DNA of 64,000 nucleotides from Rhopalosiphum padi (Eukaryota > Arthropoda > Insecta > Hemiptera > Aphididae): contig NC_083599.1 of the NCBI RefSeq assembly GCF_020882245.1, positions 78,284,339 through 78,348,338 of the forward strand, read 5' to 3'. The notes below the pieces were generated by a model. It was given only the letters and a program-made list of their open reading frames with translations. It searched no databases and had not been told where the DNA came from. Of this stretch, positions 11,259-23,341 are shown piece after piece (the first letter of the stretch is position 1; each line of letters opens with the position of its first letter). Position numbers and translations under genes: made by a program.

Positions 11259-13755
11259 CCCTAGATTGCTAACCATACGTCAATGTGACGAACACTGATA
11301 TTTTATTGTTGCTATTTTTAGGGCATTTTATCTAATATCATTAAACCCTCCTTGTATCTCTCATATATTATGTCCTATATCTATCCCGATAACGTTTAGC
11401 GTTCTAGCATGACTAGTGACTGTTCAGCCGTTGATTGTGTAAGAATTACTTCGCCGAATCGACGAATGGTAAGTAATTGCATATTTGCATTCGTTTATTT
11501 GACGAATCGTTATCAAAATATGTTATTTTTTGTTCGTTCATGTGACGTATCGTTATAAACAACGGTGTTCTTTTGTTAAATTGAAATAAATGGATTTATT
11601 ATAAATATTCAAGATGACACGTGAAATAATGGATGAGAATGATGTACTGAAGGCACTGGAAGAACTGGAAGAACAAGATAGTGAAAATGAAGATATAGTA
11701 GAAGATTGTGAAGACGACAGTGATGCTGACCCCGACTATGACCCAAATCCAATCGAAGAAGCAAATTTAGAAGAAGCCATTTTAGTAATTGAAAATTCTG
11801 TTGAGAAAACGAAAAAGAGGTCTAAAGTAAATAAGCCGAATGTTAATGAAATTCCAACCATCGAAACACGTCAGAACATACCACGTGAGTCATTAATTTG
11901 TTTTGATACAGATAATGTTGTAGGAAAAAATGGATTTACATGGAAAAGTAAACCTTATTTGCTTCCATCTACTTCTAAGACCGCCACTAAAAACATAGTT
12001 CATATTAGACCTGGGCCAACAAAAAATGCTATTTATGCATCAGAGCCACTAGAGTGTTTTTTATTATTTTTCTCGTCTGATATTTTGAATAAAATAATTA
12101 ATCATACAAATGAAGAAATTTTTCGTCAAAAACAAAACTATACACAGAATAATCAAAAAAAAAGTACTTTACAAAATATTAATTTAAATGAATTAAAAGG
12201 CTTATTGGGTATTTTAATCTCATCTACTGCAATGAAAAATAACCACTTGTCGGCAAATCATTTGTTTGACATCTCACTTTGTGGCTATAGATACCGTTCT
12301 ACAATGTCACTTGCCAGATTTAATTTTTTAGTAAGTTGTTTAAGATTTGATTCAAAAGATACTAGAGAAAATAGAAGACTTATAACTAAATTTGCTCCAA
12401 TTTCGGAAGTTTGGGAAATTCTTATTAAAAATTGTGAAACTTTATATAAGCCAAGTTCATACCTAACTATTGATGAACAGTTGGTTGGTTTTAGAGGCCG
12501 ATGTCCATTTAAAATGTACATTCCATCTAAACCAAACAAGTATGGTGTAAAAATAATAATGATGTGTGACAATGCGACCAAGTATATGATAAGCGCATTG
12601 CCGTATTGTGGTAAGGGAACTGTTCCAACTAATGAACCTGCTGCTCATTACTTTGTTGAACGTTTAATTTCATCAGTAAAAGGATCCAACCGAAATATTA
12701 CCATGGATAATTGGTTTACTAGTGTTCCATTGACACAAAAATTACTTGCAGATTACAAACTTACTGTTGTTGGAACAATAAAACGAAATAAACGAGAATT
12801 TCCAAATGAATTCATCGATCTAAAATATATCAATCGAAAAGCATATTCATCGTTATTTTTATTTTCCAATAATTTGGTAGCTGTGTCATTCAAAGCAAAA
12901 CCAGACAAACTTGTAACTTTAATTTCTTCACTTCATGATGATAACACAATAGATGAAACAAATAAAAAACCAATTATAATTATGAACTATAATGAAACAA
13001 AAGGTGGTGTCGATAGCTTTGATCAAATGTGTCAGAATATGAACGCTGGCAGAAAAACACAACGTTGGCCATTATGTATTTTCTATAACATGATTAATAT
13101 AGCTTCAATTAATGCATATGTTATTTATTTACATAATTTTTGCAAAAATTAGGCTCGAAACCCTTGTCTCGTTTTCAATTCATGATACGTTTACAAGAAC
13201 AACTATGTGAAGATTGGATGAGATCAAGACTTTCTATTCCCACATTGCCAACAAATTTGAAGAAACATATTGAAGATAGTTTAGGAATAAAAGACACAGT
13301 TCAACTACAATCTCAAGAAACAGAAGAGGAAACATCAATCAACAAAAGAAAAATTTGCACTTTTTGTAACTATAAAAAAAGGCGAATGACAAAAACTCAA
13401 TGTGCAACATGTAAAAAACATATTTGTGGAGAACATCAAATAGTAACTTGTCCAATTTGTAATGTTAAATAACCTGTATATTACCTACACTTATATAATT
13501 ATTTTAAACCTTTATAAAGTTATAATTTATGTTTACGATTTTACATTTTAAAAATGAGGAAAAATGTTTTTTTATTAATATTATTTACAATAAAGTTATC
13601 CAAAGGTTTAATTATTGTGTTTTTATAAATTATATTTTTGATTCATTGAAAAAAAAACAATTAAAAATGGTTAAATGTTCATAATATTTATAGTATTCGT
13701 CATATTGACGAATGGTTAGAAATAAAGGCAAATAAATAAGGTTAGTAATCTAGGG
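11259..13755 (+). mobile_element. piggyBac transposon at TTAA
   Basis: The 2497-bp element is bounded by TTAA on both sides (11255-11258 and 13756-13759), the exact target of piggyBac. The ends begin CCCTAGATT in inverted orientation. A second inverted block ACCATACGTCAATGTGACG near the left end matches ACCATTCGTCAATATGACG near the right end. The left arm holds further copies of a TGACGAATCG-like motif between 11440 and 11560, which may be transposase-binding sites. Confidence 0.92.
11614..13472 (+). pseudogene. piggyBac transposase with one frameshift
   Basis: The first frame (11614-13152) has an acidic N-terminus and then the DDE_Tnp_1_7 core: a TIDEQLVGFRG block (first Asp), NITMDNWFTS (second Asp) and GGVDSFDQMC (third Asp), so the DDD triad is kept. 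It stops at 13150-13152. A second frame overlapping from 13140 continues with SRFQFMIRLQEQLCEDW and ends in the Cys-rich C-terminal finger (CTFCNYKK, CATCKKHICG, CPIC), the normal end of piggyBac transposases, with stop at 13472. A single one-base shift beside the A5 run at about 13144-13148 therefore separates catalytic core and DNA-binding finger. Everything else is intact. It is either a very young pseudogene or a homopolymer error in the assembly. Confidence 0.88.
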
Positions 13756-14001
13756 TTAACGCAATCGCGACCCCGAAAAAACAAATACGTAAAAAACGGG
13801 AACACTATCGACCGTAAAAATATACGGCGTACGCGAAAAACAACCGCCGGGTTGAAAACACCATTAAATCCACGAAAAAGAACTTCAAAAGTCAAAAAGT
13901 AATTGAAATTTTTGAAAAAAATGGTACATACCTATAGTAACAACAGAGTGACGACGTTGAGAGAGCGTGATAACGTAAAGCGGTGATAAAGATAATAATA
14001 G
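13756..14001. other. Spacer between piggyBac and P element
   Basis: This is the right part of the CG-richer region that the piggyBac element split at TTAA. I recognise no coding sequence in it. Confidence 0.4.
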
Positions 14002-14470
14002 CATTGATTATAGAATAGACAGATAGCCCACGGCATAGGAGTATTCGGTGACTAAAATAATATTTCACCGGGTTGCCTATAGATGGCGTTGTATCAATTA
14101 ACAGTTATTAATTACAGCAACCACGATCAAACGATAAACATCGCGTTCAATTATTATTATTATTATTATCACCATTATTACCATTTTGTAGTTTTTGTAC
14201 AATACGAATACGACAATATTGTTTATTAATTTTACCAAGATTTATGTTTATGTATTAAGATTTAAAATTTACTCTAATGAAAAAATATTACAATACTTAA
14301 ATTAATGACTAGTGTAATAATAGGTAATTGGATTTGGAATAAAATACTAGGCTTAGAGAACAAACACATTGGAAATTTCGTAAGAATATATTTAATTCAT
14401 TCAATGAAAAATAATATATTACATTAAAAGAATACATTTTATTATAAAAATACTAAATGGCTCGCTGTAA

Positions 14471-14845
14471 TAAAAGAATACATCGATTTTATTATTTTTC
14501 ATATGATCACAGTTGTTAGTCTTAAAAAGAACTGTTTAAGTAAAGTATTCGCTTTCTGAATCAATATAATAAAAGACTATTCAATTTTATTATTTGTTAC
14601 ATGACCAGAGGATAGTCCTAAAAAGAACTGGTTAAGTAAAGTATTCGCTTTCTGAATCAATATAATAAAAGACTATTCAATTTTATTATTTGTTACATGG
14701 CCAGAGGATAGTCCTAAAAAGAACTGTTTAAGTCCTAAAAAGAACTGCTTAAGTAAAGTATTCGCTTTCTGAATCAATATATTAAAAGACTATTCAATTT
14801 TATTATTTGTTACATGACCAGAGGTTAGTCCTAAAAAGAACAATT
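14471..14845. repeat. Minisatellite inside the P element
   Basis: The string AGTCCTAAAAAGAACTG and the following AAGTATTCGCTTTCTGAATC recur at about 14518, 14614, 14710 and 14827. Spacings are 96, 96 and 117; the last unit carries an extra 21-bp internal duplication. Copies are nearly identical, so amplification is recent. Confidence 0.85.
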
Positions 14846-15097
14846 TTAGTGAAATGTAATTGGCTAATAATACTGAAATTACTATAAGTTATTTCTAAGT
14901 TGCCTTTAATAAATGAGGTGGGTCAAATATTATATAATAAATTATAATGCTCAATTTTTACATTTTAACAAGGGTTACAATATAATATAAATCTTGAGTC
15001 TCCTAGTGACTCCTGTAGCATGTAGACACTGGCTTCAATTCTCATAGGTAGGTACATTATCAGAACCAAGAATAATTAATGAAAATATTATTATTAT

Positions 15098-17964
15098 TTA
15101 AATATGGTTTAATATTTTTAATTTTGAAAGTTTAGCTAATTTTGATGTGGTTGAAAACATTTTTGTTTTATTAAATATTTTACAAATTAAAAGTTGATCA
15201 ATTATATACATTTTATGCTCTATACAATTTTTTATTGATTCATCTAACCATTTTATAACTGTTTTATTATTTTTTACCCGCTCGGTTAATTGAAATCTAA
15301 TTTTCTTTTTATTTAAATAGTTTTCATAGTTGTTTTCAAAAATATTTAAAACTTTATTTATGACATTATTGAAATTATTTGATGGTGCCTTAAGTCCACT
15401 TTCATTATAAATAGAAGTATAATTTTTATTAAGTAAAAGTAATTGTTTTTTATCGTTTAAGTTTTTATCTGTGAATAATTCAAGTTGACAATGGTTACAA
15501 TTAAATTTTTTCATACATTTATATCCCAAATATCCTGCAAAATATGTAACAGAGCAGTCTTCTAAAGTAACATCAGTATTTTTATCAATATTATTAACTG
15601 AGTCCTCATCAGATGATGAAAAACAGAGAGATAAATTAGAATTAGATTCTTTATCTGAATCTGCAGATAATGTTGAACTGTTAAAATTTATTTTATTTAG
15701 TGGTCTAACTGGATCAATTATAACTGGATTATCATCTTCTTGGGTTACCTCACAATTTGTCCCTTTAGATGTACATAAAGAAAAAATACAATTACTTCTT
15801 ATTGAAGTTCTAATCGTTCTCGCTGTTGGGTTTTTGTTATAACCACCATTTTGTCGAAAAATACTAAAAAGATTTTCTAACTTATCCTGATTTAAACGAT
15901 TAGTGATTAAAAATACAATATTATTAGATTTCTCAGCTTCAAAAAATTGCAATATACCATTAATGGTCTGTGTAAAACCTTTAAAACAGGGAGGTTGTGT
16001 TAATTTTCCTTTTTTTAATTTTTCCAAATTTATGAAATATTGTGAAGATCCCATTAAAAAAGTTTTTACAGTACCTACATCAGTTAATGCACAGAGATAT
16101 GCATTATTGCTATATAAAGACCTGCTATTAAGACAATCGAATAAATTATTAATAAACTCAATAAAATCTGCAGTATTTGATGAAGTATTACTTTGAAGTT
16201 GTCCTGTTTGTATACAAGTTCGGATTGCTGCTGACATGGAATTGCTTAATAATTGTACTGCTAATTTAACACGCATTTTTTGAAAAGAACTTGGGTAAAT
16301 ATGTGCATCTGTTATTTTGACGAGAGACCTACTTTTATGATTTTCTTTATCCAACTCGTATGTTTTTTTTATATCATCAAATGAGATTATTTTATCATCT
16401 TTTATAAAACATGCATTAATTAAATTATTTCTAATACTTTTAATTAAATGTGGAACATCAAACAAAGAAAATATTTTATTGTCGTTGAGTAAAAAAAATG
16501 GACTGTCTTCTGAAACATTTAATGATTTTAAAGCGCTTTGGTTGTTTGTGCCTTGATCGCAAACTATAATTTTTGGACACAATCCAACCTCAAATAACTT
16601 TTCTAAAACATCAACTATTAAATTTTTTATAATGGTTTTGTTAACTCCAGAATGAGCAAGAAAATATGCAATTGGAAATTTCCATGGTGAATAAATACCT
16701 CGAGCCATAAATACTAAGACACAGTTGGCACTTTTATTGGTCCTCCCATAATGACCTAAGTCTTCAAAACCTTCAATAAAATCAAATTCTTTGGAATATT
16801 CTATAAATCCTTTTATATACATCTCATCAAAACAAACAGTGCAAACTTTTTCTTTATAATCAGATGACTCAAATCTTTTTTGAATATGACTGAAAAATAA
16901 TTTACTAAAACCTGGTAAGAATTTTGATTGACCAATCCAACGACGAATAGTTGATGGCCCGGGTAAATTGACTTTTTGTGTACGTAAAAATTTATATGCT
17001 GTTGGTGATTTATAATATAAATTTAAAGCCAAATTTTTTTCATTTAATGTCCATGGACGACGCCTATCTTTTAATTGCATTGTTACGATTGCCTTGGAAT
17101 TAATTGATGGAAAGTTATGCATATTTATTGAGTTCTTAACATTATTATGGGTGTTAAAAGTATTAACTCTTTTTTTTAATTTTGAAATGTGAGATATTTT
17201 ATTATAAATTAATTTGTTTTTTAGTTTTAATTTTTGTCTTAGGTTTATTTTTCTAGGTGTATCTATTTCAATCAAATCAGATTTCCTTTTTAAATTTGGA
17301 CTAGGCATGTCTATTTTATTTGTTATTTTTATTTTTTGAGGAGTAGAAAACATTGAAGGGGGGCTTGGAAAAACTAACTCTACCATGTCTGATTTTGAGC
17401 GTATATATGTTTTAGTTGGGGTTGACTTTAAAATATTATACTCCTGTTCAGATTTGTCATTTTGGTCAAAGCCTAATGATGTAGATGGCTGTGCCTCAGA
17501 TTTATAATTATAGGGAATAGCAGTATCTATTAAACGATTTTGAGTAAAATTTTGAATAAAGCTCTCAGGTGGGAAATGTTCTTGACAAATGTACCTATTA
17601 TGGAGTTTATCTGGTTCGACAGAAAACAAACTTGTGTTTCCTGTGTAAATTTACAAAAATAAGTTAATAAAATAACAAATAATATTTGTAGGTAGGTAAA
17701 TGATATATTTTAAAATTTATAAATCACTTATCATATAATAGATACCTATTTTCTTTTTAATAAATCAAAATAATAATTATTTATTAGGAAGCGACAAAAT
17801 AATATTCGAATTAATGCTTTATGAAAATTTAAAATTATTTCCTTACCTGAATTTATTATCCATATTTCTTTTCTTTCATCTTTTGGAAAACAATACATTT
17901 TTAAATTTGGAAATTGTTTTTTAGATTTGCCACAATTTAAATATTGGCACTTGTTTCCAGACAT
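15098..17964 (-). CDS. P-element transposase with THAP domain
   Basis: Two exons, 17847-17964 and 15098-17640, join in phase 1 to an 886-residue protein. The N-terminal THAP finger is split by the intron: KCQYLNC in exon 1 and YICQEHFPPESF in exon 2 supply the C2CH ligands. A Lys/Ser-rich linker follows, then the P-element catalytic region: VCFDEMYIKGFIEY, the GHYGRTNKSANCVLVFMARG block, IIVCDQGTNNQSALKSL, and FDVPHLIKSIRNNL before the GTP-binding part. The C-terminal half includes LTNRLNQDKLENLFSIFRQNGGYNKNPTA (here abbreviated from the region near residue 620) typical of P and THAP9 proteins. The frame is open throughout and the ends of the element are intact, so it may be functional. It would cut and paste the element between its inverted repeats. 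Confidence 0.88.
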
Positions 17965-19458
17965 GTTTTAATATTTTTTAAAATACGTAATTTGTGAATA
18001 ATTTACAATTATTGGGACTAGTAATTAATTTAATTACACAGTCTACACACTACAGAAAACAGAACCAGAAAATGCGAATTGCGGGCTAGTGCACAGCGAA
18101 CGATTAACAAGATAGTAGTGATAATAATTATTATTTCCAATGATTTTAGCATTTCAGTTTCTTATTATTATTCTATTTTTAGATAGGCACCGCGCGACAA
18201 GCTACCTCCATCCCCCTGTACATCCATGCTACAAATCTATGATCGGGGTACCACCACCTTGCATCCCGACTACACTAGCGCTCCATAGTGGCTGCATCCT
18301 ACGTATAGTCGCCAAATATTAACATTGTATGGGCTATCTGTCTATTCTATAATCAATGATAGTAGGAAAAAATTGTAATTTTCTAATTAGTTTTTTCTTA
18401 TAATATAGGTGGCGCTGCAGCGGACAAAAATACAATTCTTCACGAGAGTCGAGAAAAAGAAAAGATTAATATAAGAATTATAAGATTATTTTAATTAATA
18501 ATAATTATTGATAACAACAAATACAATTATTAGTATTTGATAACAAATTAAAATATACATTTTTAAGAAAAGAACATTCTTTGAAATCTAACATTTGTAG
18601 CACGGTACATAGGACAAGTTGTATTTTCCTGTTGCAACTGGGTAACACACTCAACACACACCCATGCATGACCACATGGTAGCACGATATATTGTTCATT
18701 GCTTTCACCAATGCAAGTCATACACACATTTCTGCTCTCTTGTATTTGTATTGCACCAGGACCCTGGAACAGTTTATTGAGTACATTATCGTGTTCCAAT
18801 TCCAATAGAATAGGTAGGTATCTCTTATTACATAATGATTTTGATTATTAGCTACCTGCGGGTTCACAGCATCAGGAACATTATGAAGTACTGGATTTAC
18901 ATTATTAACAACCATAGGAATATCATTAGGTGCTGGATCTACTGGAATAATAGGTGCTGGATCTGCTGGGAGAACAGGTTCTGGATCAGCATCATCTCTT
19001 AAAGCCCAATTTCGCTGCCTCAGCTCATATGCTTCCGTCACATGTGAGCAGATTTGAAGGAATTGCCACGTTGAAATAAGGGAGTTTCATCGATTCCGCC
19101 AGACCTTTTTATACTTGGGTATAAGGTTTATCGATTCCGCCAGCGCAGGTAGCCTAAAAATGACTTCCGCCAGGGAAAAAATAATCTTCCTAACATTTTA
19201 CTTACATAGCTATATTACAAATATTATATGAAAATATGAAATACCTGTATAAAAATGTTATCGCTAATTGATGATAATCTAACTTGTATACTCGTAATGA
19301 TGCGAAAAACGACTAATAGTCTAATCTGGTTACTCGCAATTTATCATCGTGTCATTATACTTCACAATAATGAATTTCGAAATCGTAGCTGGTTAACGAA
19401 AAAATGACTTAGTTATTTATCAAAATGAAAAATTTTTTAAAACAAACTTTGTGAAATA

Positions 19459-20577
19459 TTTTTTTTTTTTTTTTTTTTTTTTTATTATAGCTATTATAGC
19501 TATTACAACTAATATAGCTCAACAATTATATAAACAAGGTACAAATAAAAAATAAAACATTACAATATTACTACAATTTAAACATAGATTTTATATAATA
19601 AAGCCAGCATCCAAAATAAACTTGATAATACATTTAATCGTAAAGATGCAATTAGTATTGAGGATAGAATGGAGATTAAAAGGACAATTGAAAAAATTTA
19701 AAGAATTAATTAAGTCTAGACGTTCGGTTATCAGGGCAGGGCAATCGAATAATATATGAGATAAATCGCAAATATGTTCATCGAGATGCAGTGTACAAAA
19801 GGGGGAGTCGTTTAAGCAGAGTTTGAACGAATGATTGGGTAATAGAGAATGTCCAATACGTAATCTGTTAAATTGTATGATATGTGATCTGTGTAGGTCT
19901 AACTTGCTGAACCAGATATTGTTAAGAATATTAGGAGTAATGTCTCTATACCTAGACGCAAAGTTACCAGGTAAATTATTCCAGTATGAAGACCATAGAT
20001 TGGTTGTGTAACGTTTAATAAAAGGAGTAAAGTCAGAGTGCGGAAGTAGAGTAACAGATGGGAGGATAATATTAGATGTGGATTTAGCAAGATTGTCGAC
20101 AAACTCATTGCCATGAATGCCGGTATGACCGGGAATCCATATGAAATGTATAGTATAGTTTAAAGAATTAAGATTGAAAATAAGTGATTTTATACGTAGA
20201 ACAAGTGGGGATAATTTAGAGCGTAGAGGGTTTGAGTTTAGGGCTTGGAGACATGACATGGAGTCGGAAGCTATTATATATTTGTTAGGAGCCAAGTTAA
20301 AAATGAGTGTTAAAGCATCAAAGATGGCGTAGCACTCGGCTGTAAAGGAGGAAGACGAAGAGGGGAGATTATTTGAAAAAGAAACACGTAACTCTGGAAT
20401 ATAAAATGCATAACCAGCAGAAAAAGGAGAGACAGAACCATCTGTATAGACAACAATAAAATTGGGGAAGTTAACAAAAAGATGATTCGAAAAAGCTGCA
20501 TTTACCATATAGTGTGACATTTTTTTAAAGTCATTGGAGGACAAATCGGAAAATAGATTACACAAATGAACGGGAGG
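19459..20577 (-). mobile_element. 5'-truncated non-LTR retrotransposon (LINE 1)
   Basis: A 25-base T run at 19459-19483 is the poly(A) tail of a minus-strand LINE. Only the 3' part is present. AAATA occurs at both boundaries (19454-19458 and 20579-20583) and may be the target duplication. It sits inside the FLYWCH coding part of the MULE. Confidence 0.8.
19591..20565 (-). CDS. LINE RNase H domain (C-terminal fragment of pol)
   Basis: A 324-residue open frame with an RNase H fold: IVVYTDGSVS (Asp), SSFTAECYAIFDAL (Glu), IIASDSMSCLQAL (Asp) and WIPGHTGIHGNEFVDNLAK (His and Asp). After it comes the usual LINE tail with HSLLPNHSFKLC and EHICDLSHILFDCPAL, a Cys-His pattern seen in I/Jockey-group pol proteins. 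The frame is not broken, but the reverse transcriptase and endonuclease are lost by 5' truncation, so it cannot move alone. Confidence 0.85.
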   Translation of the reverse strand: MCNLFSDLSSNDFKKMSHYMVNAAFSNHLFVNFPNFIVVYTDGSVSPFSAGYAFYIPELRVSFSNNLPSSSSSFTAECYAIFDALTLIFNLAPNKYIIASDSMSCLQALNSNPLRSKLSPLVLRIKSLIFNLNSLNYTIHFIWIPGHTGIHGNEFVDNLAKSTSNIILPSVTLLPHSDFTPFIKRYTTNLWSSYWNNLPGNFASRYRDITPNILNNIWFSKLDLHRSHIIQFNRLRIGHSLLPNHSFKLCLNDSPFCTLHLDEHICDLSHILFDCPALITERLDLINSLNFFNCPFNLHSILNTNCIFTIKCIIKFILDAGFII

Positions 20578-22548
20578 AAAATAAAGAAGAGAATCGTAGG
20601 ATTGATTATAAATATTTATGTGCGTATAAGTGGAAATGTGTTAATAAAAATTGTAACGCAAAAATATACATTAACAAATCCTTAACGGAAATTTTAAAAT
20701 ATAATATTGACCATAAAAATCATGAAAAACAGCCAATAAATGTATTGAAAAAAAACTGTTTTCAAACTAACTCAAAAGAAAACTTACTGATGTAACAGAA
20801 AGTCCTTCGAAAATTATAAATCGTGAAATACTAAAAAATCCTCAAATTGAAAATATCATGGAAAATGACTATGTTGACAATATCAAACAATGTATACATC
20901 GAGAACGTAAAAAACGCATACCTTCGCTACCAAAAAATCTTATTGAAGTCATTGAAGCTATGAATAATCGTGAAATAAGAACTGTTGAAGGTGAGTTATT
21001 TTTAATACATACAGATTTGGTGAACAATATGATGTGTTTTTCTACAGACAGTAATATGAAGGCTCTAAGCTCGTCTAATACAATATTTGTTGATAGTACA
21101 TTTTCTTCGTGTCCTATGTTTTTTTATCAACTTTTTACAATCCATGTAAATATAAATGGGCATTATGTTCCATTAGTTTTTTTTTATTACCTAACAAAAC
21201 AACACATATTTATGAATTAGCATTTAGTTTTTTAAAAACTAAATGTGCTGGATTAAATTTAAATTTAAAACTGACAACAATTGTGGCTGATTTTGAAGAT
21301 TCTATTCATGCTGGGGCAAAAATGATTTGGCCATTAATACAAGTAATCGGATGCAGATTCCATTTAACGCAAAGTTGGTGGAGAAAAATCCAAGAAATTA
21401 GATTAACAGACGTGTATAAAAATAAAAACTGTGAGTCCGGAATCTGGTTAAGAAAAATATTCGGACTTTCTTTTTTAAGCCCAGAAGAAGTTTCTGATTG
21501 TTTTATAGAAGAGTTTATGGCACACTGCACTAATGATCCAAAAATGTCAACATTTTGTGATTATTTAACTGAAAACTACATTGACGAGTTTTCGAGATTT
21601 CCATCCAATGTTTGGGCGTCTTTCTCCATTAGTTCTGAGCGAACCACCAATAGTTGTGAATCTTTCCACGCAAAACTCAATTCATTGTTTACAAAATCAC
21701 ACCCAAACATTTTTTTATTTATACACGTCTTAAACACAAGGATCCAAACAAATACGTACATTATTCTCAGGTCAACTCACAAAACAAAAATTAATAAGAA
21801 CACAAAATATGTTCATCAAAAAAGAAAAATCGAAGATTTATTAAAAGATTATGAGGCTAAAAAAATTAACCGCTCACATTTCATTAGATTGGCATCATCC
21901 CATTATAAAAAATTGCATTGTAAAACTTAAAACTATATTTGACTAAATTAATTATTGAACTATTTTGTAGATACCTATATTATTATTATTGTAACATTTT
22001 ATTTATTTAACTGTATTGTATTATTTGATAATGATTATTAATTTATTTTTAATATTTAAATGAATTATTGTATTATTTTATATAAATATTGTATTGTATT
22101 AATTATTATACTGATTGTTAATTTATTTTTAATATTTAAATGAATTATTGAATTATTTTTTAGATATATTATTATTATTATAACAGAAACAGATTGACAG
22201 CAGCAGTTGCCAGGTCGAGGTAAAAATTGGTAGGTGGCGGAATCGATAAGTCCCCGAAATAAACCTTAAATCATACTGCTCTGAAGCATTTTTAATTCTT
22301 CTACTATTGGCCAAAAATTTAGTTCTCAAATATCTAGTAGGACGCAAGTTGTTATGTAGCTGTTGAACGATGATGTGGTAGTTACTACTTGTGCTGGTTA
22401 AATGTCCTATTAAAAGAAAGTTTTTTTGAATTTACATATAGGTAATTATTAATATATTTATTATTATTATTATTGTTATTATTTTTATTTATACTTAGCT
22501 GTTAATTCATTTTTATTTTCAAACCAAACTATTAACTAAACATATTAA

Positions 22549-22821
22549 CCCTTTCATTGCTGCATATTTTTTTATACTGTTACCCTACTGCATTACAGAA
22601 AATTCATAGAATATATTTTTTCCAACTTTTGAGTCATTCAAAGGTGGGTATGTATCAAAGTAAAAAATTAAAATTATTCTATATTAAAATATAACATAAG
22701 ATATATTCTATGATATTGACTTAGTCGCTGTGATATTTAAATTTGATAATATTGCATTGACTATGACGAGTATATACTTAGTTATAGTCATCAGTAATAT
22801 CAGTCCATAGCACTGAAAGGG
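22549..22821. mobile_element. TTAA-flanked MITE (piggyBac-type)
   Basis: A 273-bp segment is flanked by TTAA (22545-22548 and 22822-22825). Its ends are inverted: CCCTTTCATTGCT on the left and AGCACTGAAAGGG on the right. It has no coding capacity. The CCC start and TTAA target point to mobilisation by a piggyBac transposase, but the ends differ from the autonomous copy at 11259. Confidence 0.8.
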
Positions 22822-22854
22822 TTAATACTAAGTTCAAGTATTGTACCAAATTAA

Positions 22855-23325
22855 CGCTTGCGGCTAAGGTTCTTGTGGGTCCTGGCATTGGGCTAAATCT
22901 CATACCGCGGGAATCGGAAAGCAGCCCCGTCGTATAAGCCTACAGACGGCCGTAAACTAACGACGTTCCGATTACTTATGGCGCTCGCCCGACAGTCAGC
23001 TGCGTGCACACGATGTTAGGTTCGCACGCTGGCGGTCGTACGACCGTCATTTTTGAGGAAGGCCTCGCGGTGGTTGTGGTGGAACGCCAGAAGGGGGGGG
23101 TTGACTCGACGGTGTAAGACCCGACGCGCTCTGGTTTCGAGGGAGATGCGTATAGATCTAGGTACGAAGAGATGCCGCGCGGGCAGCCAGGTGCTTGGAT
23201 TCTGGGATCTCACCAGGGCACCCGTCCGGAAGTGTCACCCCGTAACAACGTAAGGAGCGGAGCCATCCTAGCCTAGCATTGGATCTCGTCAGCCCCCGTC
23301 ACATACTTCACTTGTACCAAATTAA
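22855..23325. mobile_element. GC-rich retro-insertion with 14-bp duplication
   Basis: TTGTACCAAATTAA occurs at 22841-22854 and again at 23312-23325, enclosing 457 bp that is strikingly GC-rich compared with everything around it. No poly(A) tail or inverted repeats are visible. Open frames on both strands look like by-products of base composition. A long perfect duplication without inverted ends suggests target-primed insertion: a 3' fragment of an R-type LINE or a SINE. I cannot tell which. Confidence 0.6.
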
Positions 23326-23341
23326 TAAATTATTACATTTT

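Larger units (their letters stand above)
14002..18358 (-). mobile_element. P-type DNA transposon with 29-bp inverted repeats
   Basis: The element is 4357 bp. Bases 14002-14030 (CATTGATTATAGAATA...) are exactly inverted at 18330-18358. The flanks show only an imperfect direct repeat (ATAATAG on the left, ATAGTAG on the right), against the 8 bp usual for P elements. The transposase lies inside on the minus strand. The 3' arm, downstream of the transposase, holds a 96-bp-period minisatellite. Confidence 0.88.
19370..21930 (+). pseudogene. MULE transposase with FLYWCH finger, disrupted
   Basis: The gene begins at ATG 19370 with the N-terminal half of a FLYWCH finger (LVIYQNEKFFKTNF), is cut by a LINE at 19459-20577, and resumes at about 20590 with the second half (YKYLCAYKWKCVNKNCNAK ... 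HKNH). The catalytic core follows: NTIFVDSTFSSCP (first Asp), TTIVADFEDSIHAGAK (second Asp), and the SERTTNSCESFHAKLN block with the usual Glu. Breaks besides the LINE are a stop early in the FLYWCH half, a one-base shift near 20785, and another in the T run at 21176-21184. C-terminal coding ends at 21930. It belongs to the element at 19080-22255. Confidence 0.78.
19080..22255 (+). mobile_element. MULE transposon inserted in the RING gene
   Basis: Both ends carry ATCGATTCCGCCA in inverted orientation, preceded by GGGAG or GGGGA. The flanks share the 7-bp direct repeat GAAATAA (19073-19079 and 22256-22262), probably part of an 8-9-bp duplication. If the element and one repeat copy are disregarded, the minus-strand host frame runs through the site without interruption (DLRFIS then TWQFLQICSHV), which is good evidence for the boundaries. 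It carries its own broken transposase and a nested LINE. Confidence 0.82.

Noticed and set aside
23016..23253. Arg-rich frames in the GC-rich insertion
   Set aside because: Open on both strands because of base composition; no recognised motif.
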